Notes under the pieces: generated by a model | Seen by the model: only the letters and a program-made list of their open reading frames with translations | What the model was told of the DNA's origin: nothing | The model's database searches: none | Program-made: the position numbers and the translations under genes | Shown here: piece by piece, positions 26,126 to 34,516 of the stretch | Numbering within the stretch: position 1 is the first letter of the stretch | How the letters are laid out: every line of letters begins with the position of its first letter | Source of the DNA: Algisphaera agarilytica | Lineage (GTDB): Bacteria; Planctomycetota; Phycisphaerae; Phycisphaerales; Phycisphaeraceae | Assembly (NCBI RefSeq): GCF_014207595.1 | Contig: NZ_JACHGY010000001.1 | Span: forward strand, 2,114,836 to 2,178,835 | Reading direction: 5' to 3' | DNA: 64,000 bases

Positions 26126-27184
26126 ATGGACACCTGGACGACCCGCAAGCTCCTGTCATGGACGACCCAGCATTTTGAGGACAAGGGCGTGGATTCCCCC
26201 CGCGTCGCGGCGGAGATGCTGCTCGGGCATGTCTTGGATGTCCCCCGATTGAAGCTGTACATGGAGCCGGACCGTCCCGCTTCCGAAGAGGAACGGCAGA
26301 CGTTTCGCGAACTGGTCACCCGGGCGGGCAAGCATGAGCCTGTAGATTACCTCATCGGCAAAGCCCCGTTTTTCGGGCTGGAGCTGCGGGTGACTCCCGC
26401 GGTGCTCATCCCCCGACCGAGCACCGAGACGATCATCGAGTATGTCCTGCAAGCGGTGCGCTCGCCCCAACGCGTGGCTGAGGCGCTTCCGGTATTCGCT
26501 GAAGAGCAGGTCCAACCCCGCGATTCAGCATCGGCCCCCGCCGGCGAACTCACCTACGAACCCGAGCCGATGCCGGAAGAATCCCAGACCGAGTCGGAAG
26601 CCATCGCGACCGAGCAGGAAGACTCCGCGTTTGAGCCGCCCGCTCCCAAGCCCGCGCCGGGTTTCAACGGCCGGATCGCCGACGTCTGCACCGGCAGCGG
26701 CGCGATTGCTGTGACCCTGGCGACGCAGCTGCCCGAAGCCACCTTCGTCGCCACCGACCTCAGCGAAGACGCTTTGGCAATCGCCCGACAGAACGCCGAG
26801 GACCACGGCGTGGCCGACCGCATCGAGTTCCGCCACGGCAGCCTCTACGAGCCGTTGGGCGATGAGCGTTTTGATTTCGTGTTGAGCAACCCGCCGTACA
26901 TCAGCGACGCGGAGTGGGCCGAGGTGTTGCCCAACGTGAAAGACTACGAGCCGACGATGGCGCTGCGCAGCGGTGCCGACGGACTGGACCACCTGCGTCC
27001 GCTGATCGCCGACGCCTCCCGCTATCTCTTGCCTCAAGGACAAATCCTGCTGGAGATGTCTTCGACCCAGGCGGACGCGGTTGAGCGCTTCGCCTCGGAA
27101 GCGGGGCTCAGCGACATCGCGGTGTTGAAAGACCACGAAGAGTTCCCACGGATCGTTGTGGGTCGGGCCACGGGTGCGCAATAA
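26126..27184 (+). CDS. prmC: Peptide chain release factor N5-glutamine methyltransferase with acidic insert
   Basis: PrmC methylates the GGQ glutamine of release factors. An N-terminal helical domain (residues 1-75) carries AAEMLLGHVLDVPRLKLY. AAEMLLG and PVDYLIGKAPFFGLELRV precede VLIPRPSTETIIEYVL. The SAM domain has ADVCTGSGAIAVTLATQ and the catalytic NPPYI motif followed by SDAEWAEVLPNVKDYEP. Between the two parts, residues about 115-178 form an extra Glu/Pro/Ser-rich low-complexity insert (EPEPMPEESQTESEAIATEQ), which makes the protein 352 instead of about 280 residues. All catalytic motifs are intact. Confidence 0.92.
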   Translation: MDTWTTRKLLSWTTQHFEDKGVDSPRVAAEMLLGHVLDVPRLKLYMEPDRPASEEERQTFRELVTRAGKHEPVDYLIGKAPFFGLELRVTPAVLIPRPSTETIIEYVLQAVRSPQRVAEALPVFAEEQVQPRDSASAPAGELTYEPEPMPEESQTESEAIATEQEDSAFEPPAPKPAPGFNGRIADVCTGSGAIAVTLATQLPEATFVATDLSEDALAIARQNAEDHGVADRIEFRHGSLYEPLGDERFDFVLSNPPYISDAEWAEVLPNVKDYEPTMALRSGADGLDHLRPLIADASRYLLPQGQILLEMSSTQADAVERFASEAGLSDIAVLKDHEEFPRIVVGRATGAQ

Positions 27185-27186
27185 AA

Positions 27187-27246
27187 AACCGCTTGCGGTT
27201 TATCGCTCCGGGATTGGTGCGCTATACCGCAAGCGGTTGAGTTTTG
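27187..27246. terminator. Bidirectional terminator after prmC
   Basis: Arms AACCGCTTGCGGT (27187-27199) and ACCGCAAGCGGTT (27226-27238) are perfectly complementary around a 26-base loop. The minus-strand side has six T after the stem (AAAAAA at 27183-27188), the plus side GTTTTG. The flanking genes are convergent. Confidence 0.7.
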
Positions 27247-27257
27247 TCTTCGATGAC

Positions 27258-27974
27258 TTACCGCATCACAACGGTCTCGCCAACCAACCGCACGGGCTGC
27301 TGACGGAGCTTGTTGTTGCTGGTGAGCGTGCCGGGGGTGGTGTAGGTGTAGGCACGGGTGCGGCGGACCATGACCGGCTGGAGGACGGGGTTGCCTTCGC
27401 TGTCGAGGACGGGCTCGCCGGTGATCGGGTCGATCGCGGCCCGCAACACGGGCTTGCCGGTGCTGGGCGAGATCAGTTGCTTGGTTTCGCCGTCGGCGCC
27501 CGCGAAGAAGACGGTGAACTCATCCACGTCTTTTTGCGAGGCGGGCCAGATGGCCACGCTTTCCTTGGCGAAGTCTTCGCCCTGCAGCAGACGGCCCAGT
27601 ACGTCGTCGGGGCTCTCGAGCAGGTCGTTGCCGAGACGTTCGGCGATGGCGGGGTAGACGTTCTGGGGGATCTGGCGGCCCGCGGTGACGATCCGGCCGT
27701 GGTTGTCCACGACGCTGACTTCGGGGATGAACAGGCGGTCTTCGTTGGTGTTGTTGATGACCTTGTAGGGGAGGTACCAGTACCAGACCATCCGGCCCTT
27801 GGCGTCGGGGACGGCGATGGGCTGGGGGTTCTTGACTTCGAGCTCAAACTCCCAGGTGGGGTTGATGATCGAGGGCTCGGCAAAGGTGCCGGGGCTGTCC
27901 TGGGCGGTGGATTGCAGGCTCAAGCCCAGAAGCACACAGGGGACCAGAGCGGAAAGAAGCAGCAGGTGACGCAT
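27258..27974 (-). CDS. Secreted protein of unknown function
   Basis: This 238-residue protein has a signal peptide (LLLLSALVPCVLLGLSLQST then AQ). The mature part reads WEFELEVKNPQPIAVPDAKG, MVWYWYLPYKVINNTNEDRL and FIPEVSVVDNHGRIVTAGRQ, an immunoglobulin-like or beta-sandwich pattern. It has a later segment KDVDEFTVFFAGADGETKQL and a DPITGEPVLDSEGNPVLQPV stretch. No domain is recognised. The residues suggest a planctomycete-specific exported family, but this cannot be confirmed here. Confidence 0.6.
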   Translation of the reverse strand: MRHLLLLSALVPCVLLGLSLQSTAQDSPGTFAEPSIINPTWEFELEVKNPQPIAVPDAKGRMVWYWYLPYKVINNTNEDRLFIPEVSVVDNHGRIVTAGRQIPQNVYPAIAERLGNDLLESPDDVLGRLLQGEDFAKESVAIWPASQKDVDEFTVFFAGADGETKQLISPSTGKPVLRAAIDPITGEPVLDSEGNPVLQPVMVRRTRAYTYTTPGTLTSNNKLRQQPVRLVGETVVMR

Positions 27975-28132
27975 GGGGCGGATTCCTCAGCGATGAAATT
28001 CGTGCCGGGAGAGTCTCGAACGAGTGATCCCAGCGGTCCCACAGTGTACGAGCGGGCCATCCGCAGGGCAACGGTTGTGACCGGTGTTCGGTTTTCGGAC
28101 ATCGCCCGACGGCCCGGGATGGGCTCGGGGGC

Positions 28133-28774
28133 CTATTTGAGCTCGACCGACCAGTAGGCGTTGTCCAGGAAGTTGCGCCAGGAGGCGTACTTGTCGTGCC
28201 CCACGCGGAGGCTGATCGCGGGGTTGCGGCGGGGCTTCACGGGCTTGCGGATCAGCGGCATCCGGGCCTGTTCCGGCGTTCGGCCGCCTTTCTTCGAGTT
28301 GCAGCCCACGCAGCAGCAGACCAGGTTGGCCCAGCTCGCTCCGCCGCCCTGCGAACGGGGGATCACGTGGTCGAGGCTCAGCTCGTTGGTCGAGAAGTGC
28401 TTGCCGCAGTATTGGCAGCGGTTGTGGTCGCGGGCAAAGATGTTGCGGCGGTTGAGCTTGACGCCCTGCTCGGGCAGGCGGTCGTAGCCCAACAGCCGGA
28501 TGATCTTGGGTACGGCCAGATGCATGCGGACCGTCTGGACGTATTCGTAGGCGGGATCGTCTTCGTGGATCTCGAACTCGGCCCGGGCCTGGGAGAGCTC
28601 GGCCCAGTCGGCGAAGCCGTGCCCGGTGTAGCTGCCGTCGTCCACCCGGATCACTTCCGCCATGTCGCGGACGAGCATGGAAAAGGCTTTGCGGGCATCG
28701 ACGACACGGATGGCCATCCACAACTTGTTGAGTACAAGCACGTGGCTGTTGAGTGCGGTAGGCGATCCGGTCAT
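28133..28774 (-). CDS. HNH endonuclease family protein
   Basis: This 213-residue protein has a C-terminal zinc-bound HNH domain: CQYCGKHF, LDHVIPRSQGG (the DH pair) and NLVCCCVGCNSKKGG with the second Cys pair. An N-terminal region of about 90 residues (LVLNKLWMAIRVVDARKAFS) is the one found in stand-alone HNH proteins of planctomycetes and many other bacteria. The natural role is unclear; candidates are DNA repair or a domesticated homing-type nuclease. The ATG at 28774 is preferred over a TTG nine codons upstream because it follows GAAAGGG. It is not part of a phage or restriction cluster. Confidence 0.85.
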   Translation of the reverse strand: MTGSPTALNSHVLVLNKLWMAIRVVDARKAFSMLVRDMAEVIRVDDGSYTGHGFADWAELSQARAEFEIHEDDPAYEYVQTVRMHLAVPKIIRLLGYDRLPEQGVKLNRRNIFARDHNRCQYCGKHFSTNELSLDHVIPRSQGGGASWANLVCCCVGCNSKKGGRTPEQARMPLIRKPVKPRRNPAISLRVGHDKYASWRNFLDNAYWSVELK

Positions 28775-28928
28775 ACGACACAAACCCTTTCTCACGATCA
28801 ACGATATCCGTAGAGAATCCTACTCCGAGTGACGTTATCGGTCCACGATAAAATCGTGTGAAAACGTGAGTTGGGTGTGTGCGGCGGGCCGAACATGGGT
28901 CAACGGATCGGCAGGCTTTGCGGGCTCG

Positions 28929-28957
28929 TTGCCGAGCGGACGGCAATCCGCTACGCT
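28929..28957 (+). promoter_or_regulatory. Promoter of tRNA-Tyr
   Basis: TTGCCG at 28929-28934 and TACGCT at 28952-28957 are separated by 17 bases. The first tRNA base lies 14 bases after the -10 element. Confidence 0.6.
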
Positions 28958-28970
28958 ATGCGGCTCAATC

Positions 28971-29053
28971 GGGCGAATGCCAGAGCGGCCAATTGGGACG
29001 GGCTGTAAACCCGTTGGCTTACGCCTACGCAGGTTCGAATCCTGCTTCGCCCA
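28971..29053 (+). tRNA. tRNA-Tyr (anticodon GTA)
   Basis: The acceptor GGGCGAA pairs with TTCGCCC. The anticodon arm is ACGGG-CTGTAAA-CCCGT, giving GTA. A long class II variable arm follows (around TGGCTTACGCCTAC), then T-arm GCAGG-TTCGAAT-CCTGC and discriminator A. CCA is not encoded (CTA follows). Confidence 0.95.
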
Positions 29054-29092
29054 CTACCCGGTGGCTTTTCATCCCAACCCGGCTTGAAAGCG

Positions 29093-29139
29093 ACCAACGA
29101 TCTACCCCGGCCTTTGGTCGGGGTTATTCGTTGGTTTTT
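29093..29139 (+). terminator. Terminator downstream of tRNA-Tyr
   Basis: The outer stem ACCAACGA / TCGTTGGT encloses an inner stem ACCCCG / CGGGGT, followed by TTTTT. Confidence 0.75.
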
Positions 29140-29152
29140 CGCAGGCATACGC

Positions 29153-29428
29153 TCACCAGAACCTGCCCCCACCCAGCAGGAACCAGAAGAACGAAATCAG
29201 CAGCAACGCCGCGGTGAGGATGTAAATCCCCCGCTTCCACGACGGGGCGGCGGGGTCGAGCTCTCCGTCTTCATCGTCGTAGATCGGCAGGTCCAGGCCG
29301 TCGTACATCGTGTCGTCCGACCAGCCGGTTTCTTCATCCGAGCCGCACTCGGGGCAGGCCAAAGCGCCGCTGGGCACCTTCGCGCCGCAGTTGGGGCAGT
29401 CGAACGTGACACGGTGCTGCTTGGCCAT
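29153..29428 (-). CDS. Zinc-ribbon membrane protein (91 aa)
   Basis: The N-terminus carries a CPNC and CPEC zinc ribbon (residues 11-31) of the kind VTFDCPNCGAKVPSGALACP. An acidic linker follows (DDEDGELDP), then one C-terminal transmembrane helix (GIYILTAALLLISFFWFLLG). This zinc-ribbon plus tail-anchor layout is common in planctomycete small proteins, and the role is unknown. The ATG is only three bases past the dnaA stop, so it lies directly downstream of dnaA on the same strand and is probably co-transcribed. Confidence 0.75.
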   Translation of the reverse strand: MAKQHRVTFDCPNCGAKVPSGALACPECGSDEETGWSDDTMYDGLDLPIYDDEDGELDPAAPSWKRGIYILTAALLLISFFWFLLGGGRFW

Positions 29429-29430
29429 GC

Positions 29431-30912
29431 TCAGGCCGCCACGTTTTGCATCACTCGGCGGCGCAGGTCTTCGACGAGTTGCACTGGCGTGGTCGCGTCG
29501 GGCTGGCCGGGCAGGAGCATGGGCTGGTTGTCTTCGAGTTGGCGGGTCATGCGTTGCACGGCCGTGACCACCGTGGAGTGGCTGGGCTTGTTCAGGGCCG
29601 CGGCGATCTCGGGGTAACTCAGCGTGGTCATCTGCTTGGCGAGGTAGACCGTGATCGCCCGGGCGAGCACCACCATGCGGTGACGAGACGAGCCGGCGAC
29701 CTGCGCGATCGGCACGTTGAGGTGCTCGCACACGGTGTCCTGGATGTCGGTGAAGCGGACCGGGCGTTTGGCGGCGAGCTGACGCTGGTCCGCGAAGAGC
29801 TTCTCAGCCAGGGCGCGGTTGACCAGGCGCGTCGGGCCTTGCGGCTGGGCGAGCGTGGCCAAGGCGTGGAGGTGGGCGAGGGTGCCTTCGATCTCGCGGA
29901 CCGAACGCCCCGCGTGGGCCGCCACCAGCTCATCGAGCTGCGATTGCAGCACCAGTCCGCGGTTGCTCGCCAGGCGGTTGATCAGCGACAGCCGTGTTGC
30001 CTGATCGGGGGCTTGGAGCTGAACGACCAGCCCCTGCATACACCGGCTGACCAACGCGTCGCTGAACTTCTTGATCAGCTTGGGGTGGCTGTCGCTGGCG
30101 AGGATGACGCGCGAGCCGGAGAGCTCGATGTGGTCGAAGCTGTGGAGGAATTCCTGCTGGGTTTTTTCTTTGTTGGCAAAGAAGCCGATGTCGTCGACCG
30201 CGAGCAGGTCGAGGCGGCGCATCTTCTTGCGGAAGGTGTCGAGGGTGTTGCTGCGGACCGCGGTGATGTATTCGTTGGTGAACTGCTCGCCGGTGGTGTA
30301 GAGCACGCGGGCCTGGGGCTGGCGTTCGCGGACGCGGCGGCAGGCGGCCTGGAGCAGGTGGGTCTTGCCCATGCCGCAGTCGCTGTGGAGGAACAGCGGC
30401 CCGGTCGAGGTGGGGTTGTTGTCTTCGGGGCCGGTGTCGGCGAGCGAGAGGGCGGCGGCGTAGGCCAACTCGTTGCACGGACCGACGACAAAGTCTTCGA
30501 AACGATGGCGGAACGAGGTTGCGGGTGCGGCATCGCCGGAGTCTCGTCGGCGGCTTGGGGATTGAGGCCGGGGGGTGCTGCCGGCAGCCGCGTTGTCGCG
30601 CAACGGATTGGGCCGGGCCGTGTCGGATTGGCGGGCGAAGCGGTCAGGCTCGACGCAGAGGTCCAGCCGCAATTCGCCCTGTTCGTCCAGCCCCGCCTCG
30701 GCGCGGGCGGCTTGGCGCAACTCATCCGAAAAATCGTTACGGATCTTCTCTGCGACGAAACGGTTGGGCACCGCCACGCGGAGCGTGTGGTCTTGGTCGC
30801 TGTAGTCCAACTGCACCGACGGCTGAATCCACAACTCATACCGCCGCTGCCCCACTTTTTGGGCGAGTCGGTCGGCGATGCGCGAATTGATACCGTCGTG
30901 GCGTGTGGACAT
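29431..30912 (-). CDS. dnaA: Chromosomal replication initiator protein DnaA
   Basis: DnaA binds oriC and opens it. Domain I (residues 1-90) carries QRRYELWIQPSVQLDYSDQD. A Pro/Arg-rich domain II follows. The AAA+ domain holds Walker A GMGKTHL near residue 180, YTTGEQFTNEYITAVRSN, Walker B LLAVDDIGFFANKEKTQQEF, and DSHPKLIKKFSDALVSRCMQ, which includes sensor 1. Domain IV has the DnaA-box signature around KPSHSTVVTAVQRM and YLAKQMTTLSYPEIAAAL. At 493 residues it is of normal length. The ATG at 30912 gives MSTRHDGINSRIA. The candidate oriC lies 450-570 bases upstream. Confidence 0.97.
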   Translation of the reverse strand: MSTRHDGINSRIADRLAQKVGQRRYELWIQPSVQLDYSDQDHTLRVAVPNRFVAEKIRNDFSDELRQAARAEAGLDEQGELRLDLCVEPDRFARQSDTARPNPLRDNAAAGSTPRPQSPSRRRDSGDAAPATSFRHRFEDFVVGPCNELAYAAALSLADTGPEDNNPTSTGPLFLHSDCGMGKTHLLQAACRRVRERQPQARVLYTTGEQFTNEYITAVRSNTLDTFRKKMRRLDLLAVDDIGFFANKEKTQQEFLHSFDHIELSGSRVILASDSHPKLIKKFSDALVSRCMQGLVVQLQAPDQATRLSLINRLASNRGLVLQSQLDELVAAHAGRSVREIEGTLAHLHALATLAQPQGPTRLVNRALAEKLFADQRQLAAKRPVRFTDIQDTVCEHLNVPIAQVAGSSRHRMVVLARAITVYLAKQMTTLSYPEIAAALNKPSHSTVVTAVQRMTRQLEDNQPMLLPGQPDATTPVQLVEDLRRRVMQNVAA

Positions 30913-31550
30913 GAACCACCTGCTCCTTTCCGCCGTGCGGCCTGCCGTGACGCGAGCCGGGCGTGGGTTTTTCGTGCGAGAGAGGGGTGACGTGTGATTC
31001 GCCAGAATGGCTGTCTGATGCGTCCCTGACTCCGCAACTGATTTTGAGATGGGTCCTTCCGAAATGCCCCTGACCGAGATCCGCCCAACCCTCTCCGTTA
31101 CGACGTCGGCATCGGTGTTCCAGTCAAGCTCGACCTACACGCTCGGCGGGGCCGGCGTCGGGCTAAAGTTGACTGGCCTGTCCTTGGCGTCGTGGTCACT
31201 GAATCGTGACGGGGTGGCGTTTTCACACAGGCTGCGGATTCCTTCCGCGAAGATGGAGAATATGGATTGCCGCATGCCCTATCAACCTTGTTAGCACCGT
31301 GTTTATCGGGTTGAAATTCTCAGCCACAGAGAAGACAGCAGGTTAGAGCAATGATTCTTTTTATCCCCACCTCAAAGTGGACATGTGTACATCGCTGTGG
31401 ATAACAGACCACACAATCTGAACGCCGCATTAACGCTTCGTTTACCCGGTGGTTACGAAACTTACACCGCTTATCCACCGCTCATGATCGTTAGATCCCA
31501 TAGCCCCGCATCGAGTGTGGGTCCGGTAACCGATGGCGGACGGTTCGGGG
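30913..31550. other. Long intergenic region between dnaA and a GNAT gene
   Basis: Its right half, about 31280-31500, is clearly more AT-rich than the surroundings and holds the DnaA boxes listed separately. The left half has no supported gene; an 81-codon frame at 31049 lacks a ribosome site and coding character. Confidence 0.5.
31361..31479. other. Candidate replication origin (oriC) with DnaA boxes
   Basis: A perfect DnaA box TTATCCACA is present on the minus strand (TGTGGATAA at 31396-31404). One-mismatch boxes TTATCCCCA (31361-31369) and TTATCCACC (31471-31479) lie on the plus strand. The region is AT-rich and sits directly upstream of dnaA, the commonest place for oriC. Confidence 0.6.
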
Positions 31551-32546
31551 TTAGGGCGTGTATATCAACGCGGTCTTGCGGATACTGACGCGGAAGCCCA
31601 GCCCCTGGTACAGGCGCAGCGCCGGGGTGTTCCGGTCGTCCACCGCCAGAAACAGATCGCCGCGGCCGTGCTTGTGCGTCAGGTCCAGGGCATAACGCAT
31701 CAAGACCTTCGACAGCCCCTGCCCCCGTGCATGCGGGCTCACACCCAGATAGACCAGTTCGAATCCCGCGTTCCCGGTCGATTCCGCGAGCAGCAGCACC
31801 CCTGCGGGACGCCCCAGGCCGTCGCGCCAGACCGTCCAGTGGGCCGGATCGAACCGCCCGGTGGCCATGTGCCCGGCGATGATGTCGTCCATCTCGCGAA
31901 GTCCCAGCAGCCCGGGGCAATCCTGGGTGCCTTCGTAGCTCTCGGAGATGGCTTGGGAAAACACCGGCCGGGCGGACTCTGACCAGTGGACCGGCGTGAG
32001 GATTTCGCCGTCCAACGTCACCGGGGGCAGCGGGGCGAAGACTTTCCCGGGGCGCTGCATGTACGCCAACTCAGCGAGGAAGCGGAACCCGCCCGCCTCG
32101 AATGCGCGTTGCTGCAGGTTTTGGCCCTGCTCCAGCAAGGTCTGGATCAGCCGGATCTTCACCGCATCGACCTCCGACAAGGCCCAGGCGATCAGCTGCC
32201 CGCTCAGCGAGACGCGCCCGTGGGACCCGACGGGCGAAAGAAACAGCATCGCGGTCTTGCCCACGCCGGGGACGATCAGGGTCGACGCGGCCAAGCGCCT
32301 GCCGTCCCACGCGACCCACAGCCCCGACAGGTCCAGGCTGTTCTGCTGCGCAAATGCCAGGAAGGGCGCGACGGCAGGGTCGTCGGGGTTGCGTTGCCCG
32401 GTGAGCAAGACCGACAGGGCGTCCCTTTGCAGGGCTTGACCGACACGCTCAAAACGTGCTGTGGGTGCGGGGTTGGTCGGGCTGGCGGGTGGTGACATAG
32501 ACGGCAACGGCGTACAGGGGGCGTGAGTGAGCGTGTCCGGACCCAT
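31551..32546 (-). CDS. GNAT family N-acetyltransferase, tandem-GNAT architecture
   Basis: This 331-residue protein's C-terminal half carries the acetyl-CoA-binding motif LVYLGVSPHARGQGLSKVLM (V-x-P-xx-RGxG) and a closing NTPALRLYQGLGFRVSIRKT. The N-terminal half has a weaker, second GNAT-like pattern (AAST then LIVPGVGKTAMLFLSP). The tandem arrangement recalls mycothiol-synthase-like proteins, but no substrate can be named. The ATG at 32546 follows an AGGA site; ATG at 32498 has none. It is divergent from the ECF sigma gene 61 bases away. Confidence 0.75.
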   Translation of the reverse strand: MGPDTLTHAPCTPLPSMSPPASPTNPAPTARFERVGQALQRDALSVLLTGQRNPDDPAVAPFLAFAQQNSLDLSGLWVAWDGRRLAASTLIVPGVGKTAMLFLSPVGSHGRVSLSGQLIAWALSEVDAVKIRLIQTLLEQGQNLQQRAFEAGGFRFLAELAYMQRPGKVFAPLPPVTLDGEILTPVHWSESARPVFSQAISESYEGTQDCPGLLGLREMDDIIAGHMATGRFDPAHWTVWRDGLGRPAGVLLLAESTGNAGFELVYLGVSPHARGQGLSKVLMRYALDLTHKHGRGDLFLAVDDRNTPALRLYQGLGFRVSIRKTALIYTP

Positions 32547-32607
32547 GTGAGATCCTGAATCTCCGCTCGGCTGGAATAATCTTACCGGGCGTGCGGTTGA
32601 TTGACCG

Positions 32608-33213
32608 GTGAGTGAGACAGACCAACCCCAGCAATGGCTTGATCAGCACGGCGACGCCTTGTTCGCTTACGCCTGGCGGCGCGTCGGTGAGCGTGAAGTG
32701 GCGGAAGACCTGGTGCAGGACACGCTGCTGGCGGCGTGGAAGCACCGGGACACCTTTCGCCGTGAATCGTCCAGGCGTACCTGGCTGATCGCCATCCTGC
32801 GTCGAAAAATCATCGATGAACACCGCAAGCGGGCCAAGATGCCTTCACTGACCGTGCTCCCCGAGGCAGGCGAGTGGTTTACCGGCCGGGGGCGATGGAA
32901 AGACAAGCCGTCTTCGTGGGGCAACGACCCGGTGGACGAGTGTGAGATGGGTGATTTCCGGCGTGTTTTGGCCGGGTGCATCGATCGGCTGCCCGAAGAT
33001 CAGGCGGCGGCATTCAAGCTACGGGCTGTGCGTGATCTGCCCACGCAAGATTGTTGTAAGCAATTGGGCGTTACCACGTCTAACCTCGGGGTGCGGCTGT
33101 ACCGCGCCCGCATGGCGCTTCGGCGATGCCTGGAGCTGGGGTGGTTCAAACCCACACCCCGAAGCAAGCCCGCGTCTGAGCCGCGGATGGGCCGGGTCGC
33201 TCCGGCAAAGTGA
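32608..33213 (+). CDS. ECF-type RNA polymerase sigma factor
   Basis: This 201-residue sigma70-family protein has sigma region 2 (LFAYAWRRVGEREVAEDLVQ, DTLLAAWKHRDTFR, then RRTWLIAILRRKIIDEHRKR) and region 4 (DRLPEDQAAAFKLRAVRDLP then TQDCCKQLGVTTSNLGVRLY). The linker of about 45 residues between them is longer than usual. It starts at GTG (32608). A small zinc-binding anti-sigma-like gene follows after 17 bases. The regulon is unknown; the next gene is a secreted PEP-CTERM protein, which may or may not be a target. Confidence 0.9.
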   Translation: MSETDQPQQWLDQHGDALFAYAWRRVGEREVAEDLVQDTLLAAWKHRDTFRRESSRRTWLIAILRRKIIDEHRKRAKMPSLTVLPEAGEWFTGRGRWKDKPSSWGNDPVDECEMGDFRRVLAGCIDRLPEDQAAAFKLRAVRDLPTQDCCKQLGVTTSNLGVRLYRARMALRRCLELGWFKPTPRSKPASEPRMGRVAPAK

Positions 33214-33230
33214 CCTTTGGACCGTAGAGC

Positions 33231-33497
33231 ATGGTGCGTTACCTCAAAGCCGGCCTCTTCATCTTGAGTGGGACCTGCGAGCAGGTCAGCCGGCTGATCT
33301 CCGATGAATGCGACCGTCCGCTGACTTCGGAGGAACGCTGGGCCAGCCGGGTCCACCGCTTGAACTGCAAGCAGTGCCGCCGTTTCCGTGTGCAGGTGCG
33401 CTTCCTGGAGTCGATGTTGGGTCGGCAACGGTTCGCCCCGGGACTAACGCCCCAGGCTCGCGACCGCATTTCACGGAGCATTCGAAAACTGAAATGA
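33231..33497 (+). CDS. Soluble anti-sigma factor-like protein (ZAS motif)
   Basis: This 88-residue protein contains HRLNCKQC, a HxxxCxxC zinc anti-sigma (ZAS) motif near residue 44, preceded by CEQVSRLISDECDRPLTSEE, the helix in which ZAS proteins keep their fourth ligand. The C-terminus is a basic helix (ARDRISRSIRKLK). No membrane segment is present, so it would act in the cytoplasm. Its position directly after the ECF gene supports a sigma/anti-sigma pair. Confidence 0.75.
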   Translation: MVRYLKAGLFILSGTCEQVSRLISDECDRPLTSEERWASRVHRLNCKQCRRFRVQVRFLESMLGRQRFAPGLTPQARDRISRSIRKLK

Positions 33498-33612
33498 AAT
33501 TTTTGATACCCGCTGTAATCGATCCTGAAAACCTCCGTCCAAGTTCTCGATAGCCGGCTGTGGTTCAGCCGGCAGATGTCTAGAACCTTTCGACAGCAGT
33601 TGGAGGAATATC

Positions 33613-34443
33613 ATGCGAGGATTCATTTCGATCATTAAGGAACACAAGACCGCAGCCATCGTAGCTTGCCTTTTGGTGGGTACCTCGACCGGCGCGATCG
33701 CTCAGGCCGATGGCGACATCAAGGTGGAGGTCATCAACGAAGGCAACTCGGACTTCTTCCTGACCCCGGTGTGGTTTGGTTTTCACAACGGCCAGTTCGA
33801 TTTTTTCAATAGCGGCGAGGCCGCATCCGCTTCGCTCGAAGCCATCGCCGAAGACGGGATCGTTGACGGATTGGTGGCCGACTTCACCGCCGCGCCCGGT
33901 GTGCCGGGTGACATCCAGGGGGTGGTCTCGAACCCCGCGGGCTTCGGCGGCGCTCCGGTCATTGACCCCGGCGAAACCGCGACCGGATTCGTCACCCCGA
34001 TCAACCCCTCGGCGTACCAGTACTTCTCGTTCGCTTCGATGATCATCCCGTCCAACGACACCTTCATTGGCAACGACAACCCGTTCGCCTACCAGGTGTT
34101 CACCGATAGCGACGAGATCAACGACCCCTCCGGCGTGTTCACGATCCAGATCTTCGGCAGCGATCTCTACGACGCGGGCACCGAAGTCAACGACGGCCTG
34201 GGCGCCGCGTTCTCCGCCGCCGCGGGCGTGTCCACGGACGAAAACGGCACGGTCGGCCCGCTCGGCGACGAAAACCTGCTGACCTTCTTCGACGGCCAGA
34301 CCGCCGCGGGTACGACCGTGACCGACTTTATCGGCTCCGGCGAACTGCTCGCCACGATCAACATCAGCATCGTCCCCGAGCCCGCCTCCGCGTCCTTGCT
34401 GGGGCTGGGCGTGGCCGCACTGGCGGTCCGCCGTCGCAAGTGA
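33613..34443 (+). CDS. Spondin_N domain protein with PEP-CTERM anchor
   Basis: This 276-residue exported protein has a signal peptide (TAAIVACLLVGTSTGAIAQ). A spondin-N-like domain follows: VEVINEGNSDFFLTPVWFGF then HNGQFDFFNSGEAASASLEA, the pattern of the bacterial Spondin_N family. The C-terminal sorting signal is VPEPAS, a hydrophobic stretch LLGLGVAALAV and RRRK. Such proteins are surface-exposed, probably adhesive. TGGAGGAATATC precedes the ATG. A terminator follows. Confidence 0.85.
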   Translation: MRGFISIIKEHKTAAIVACLLVGTSTGAIAQADGDIKVEVINEGNSDFFLTPVWFGFHNGQFDFFNSGEAASASLEAIAEDGIVDGLVADFTAAPGVPGDIQGVVSNPAGFGGAPVIDPGETATGFVTPINPSAYQYFSFASMIIPSNDTFIGNDNPFAYQVFTDSDEINDPSGVFTIQIFGSDLYDAGTEVNDGLGAAFSAAAGVSTDENGTVGPLGDENLLTFFDGQTAAGTTVTDFIGSGELLATINISIVPEPASASLLGLGVAALAVRRRK

Positions 34444-34493
34444 TCCAAGACCCCCTCGGGTAGAACACTCCACCCCAATCGCAGCCCCGTGTG

Positions 34494-34516
34494 CCCCGTG
34501 CATGCGGGGTTGTTTA
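34494..34516 (+). terminator. Intrinsic terminator
   Basis: CCCCG-TGCATG-CGGGG followed by TTGTTTATT, downstream of the spondin-domain gene. Confidence 0.65.

Noticed and set aside
31049-31294. 81-codon frame between dnaA and the DnaA boxes
   Set aside because: No ribosome site, no hydrophobic or domain pattern; composition looks non-coding.
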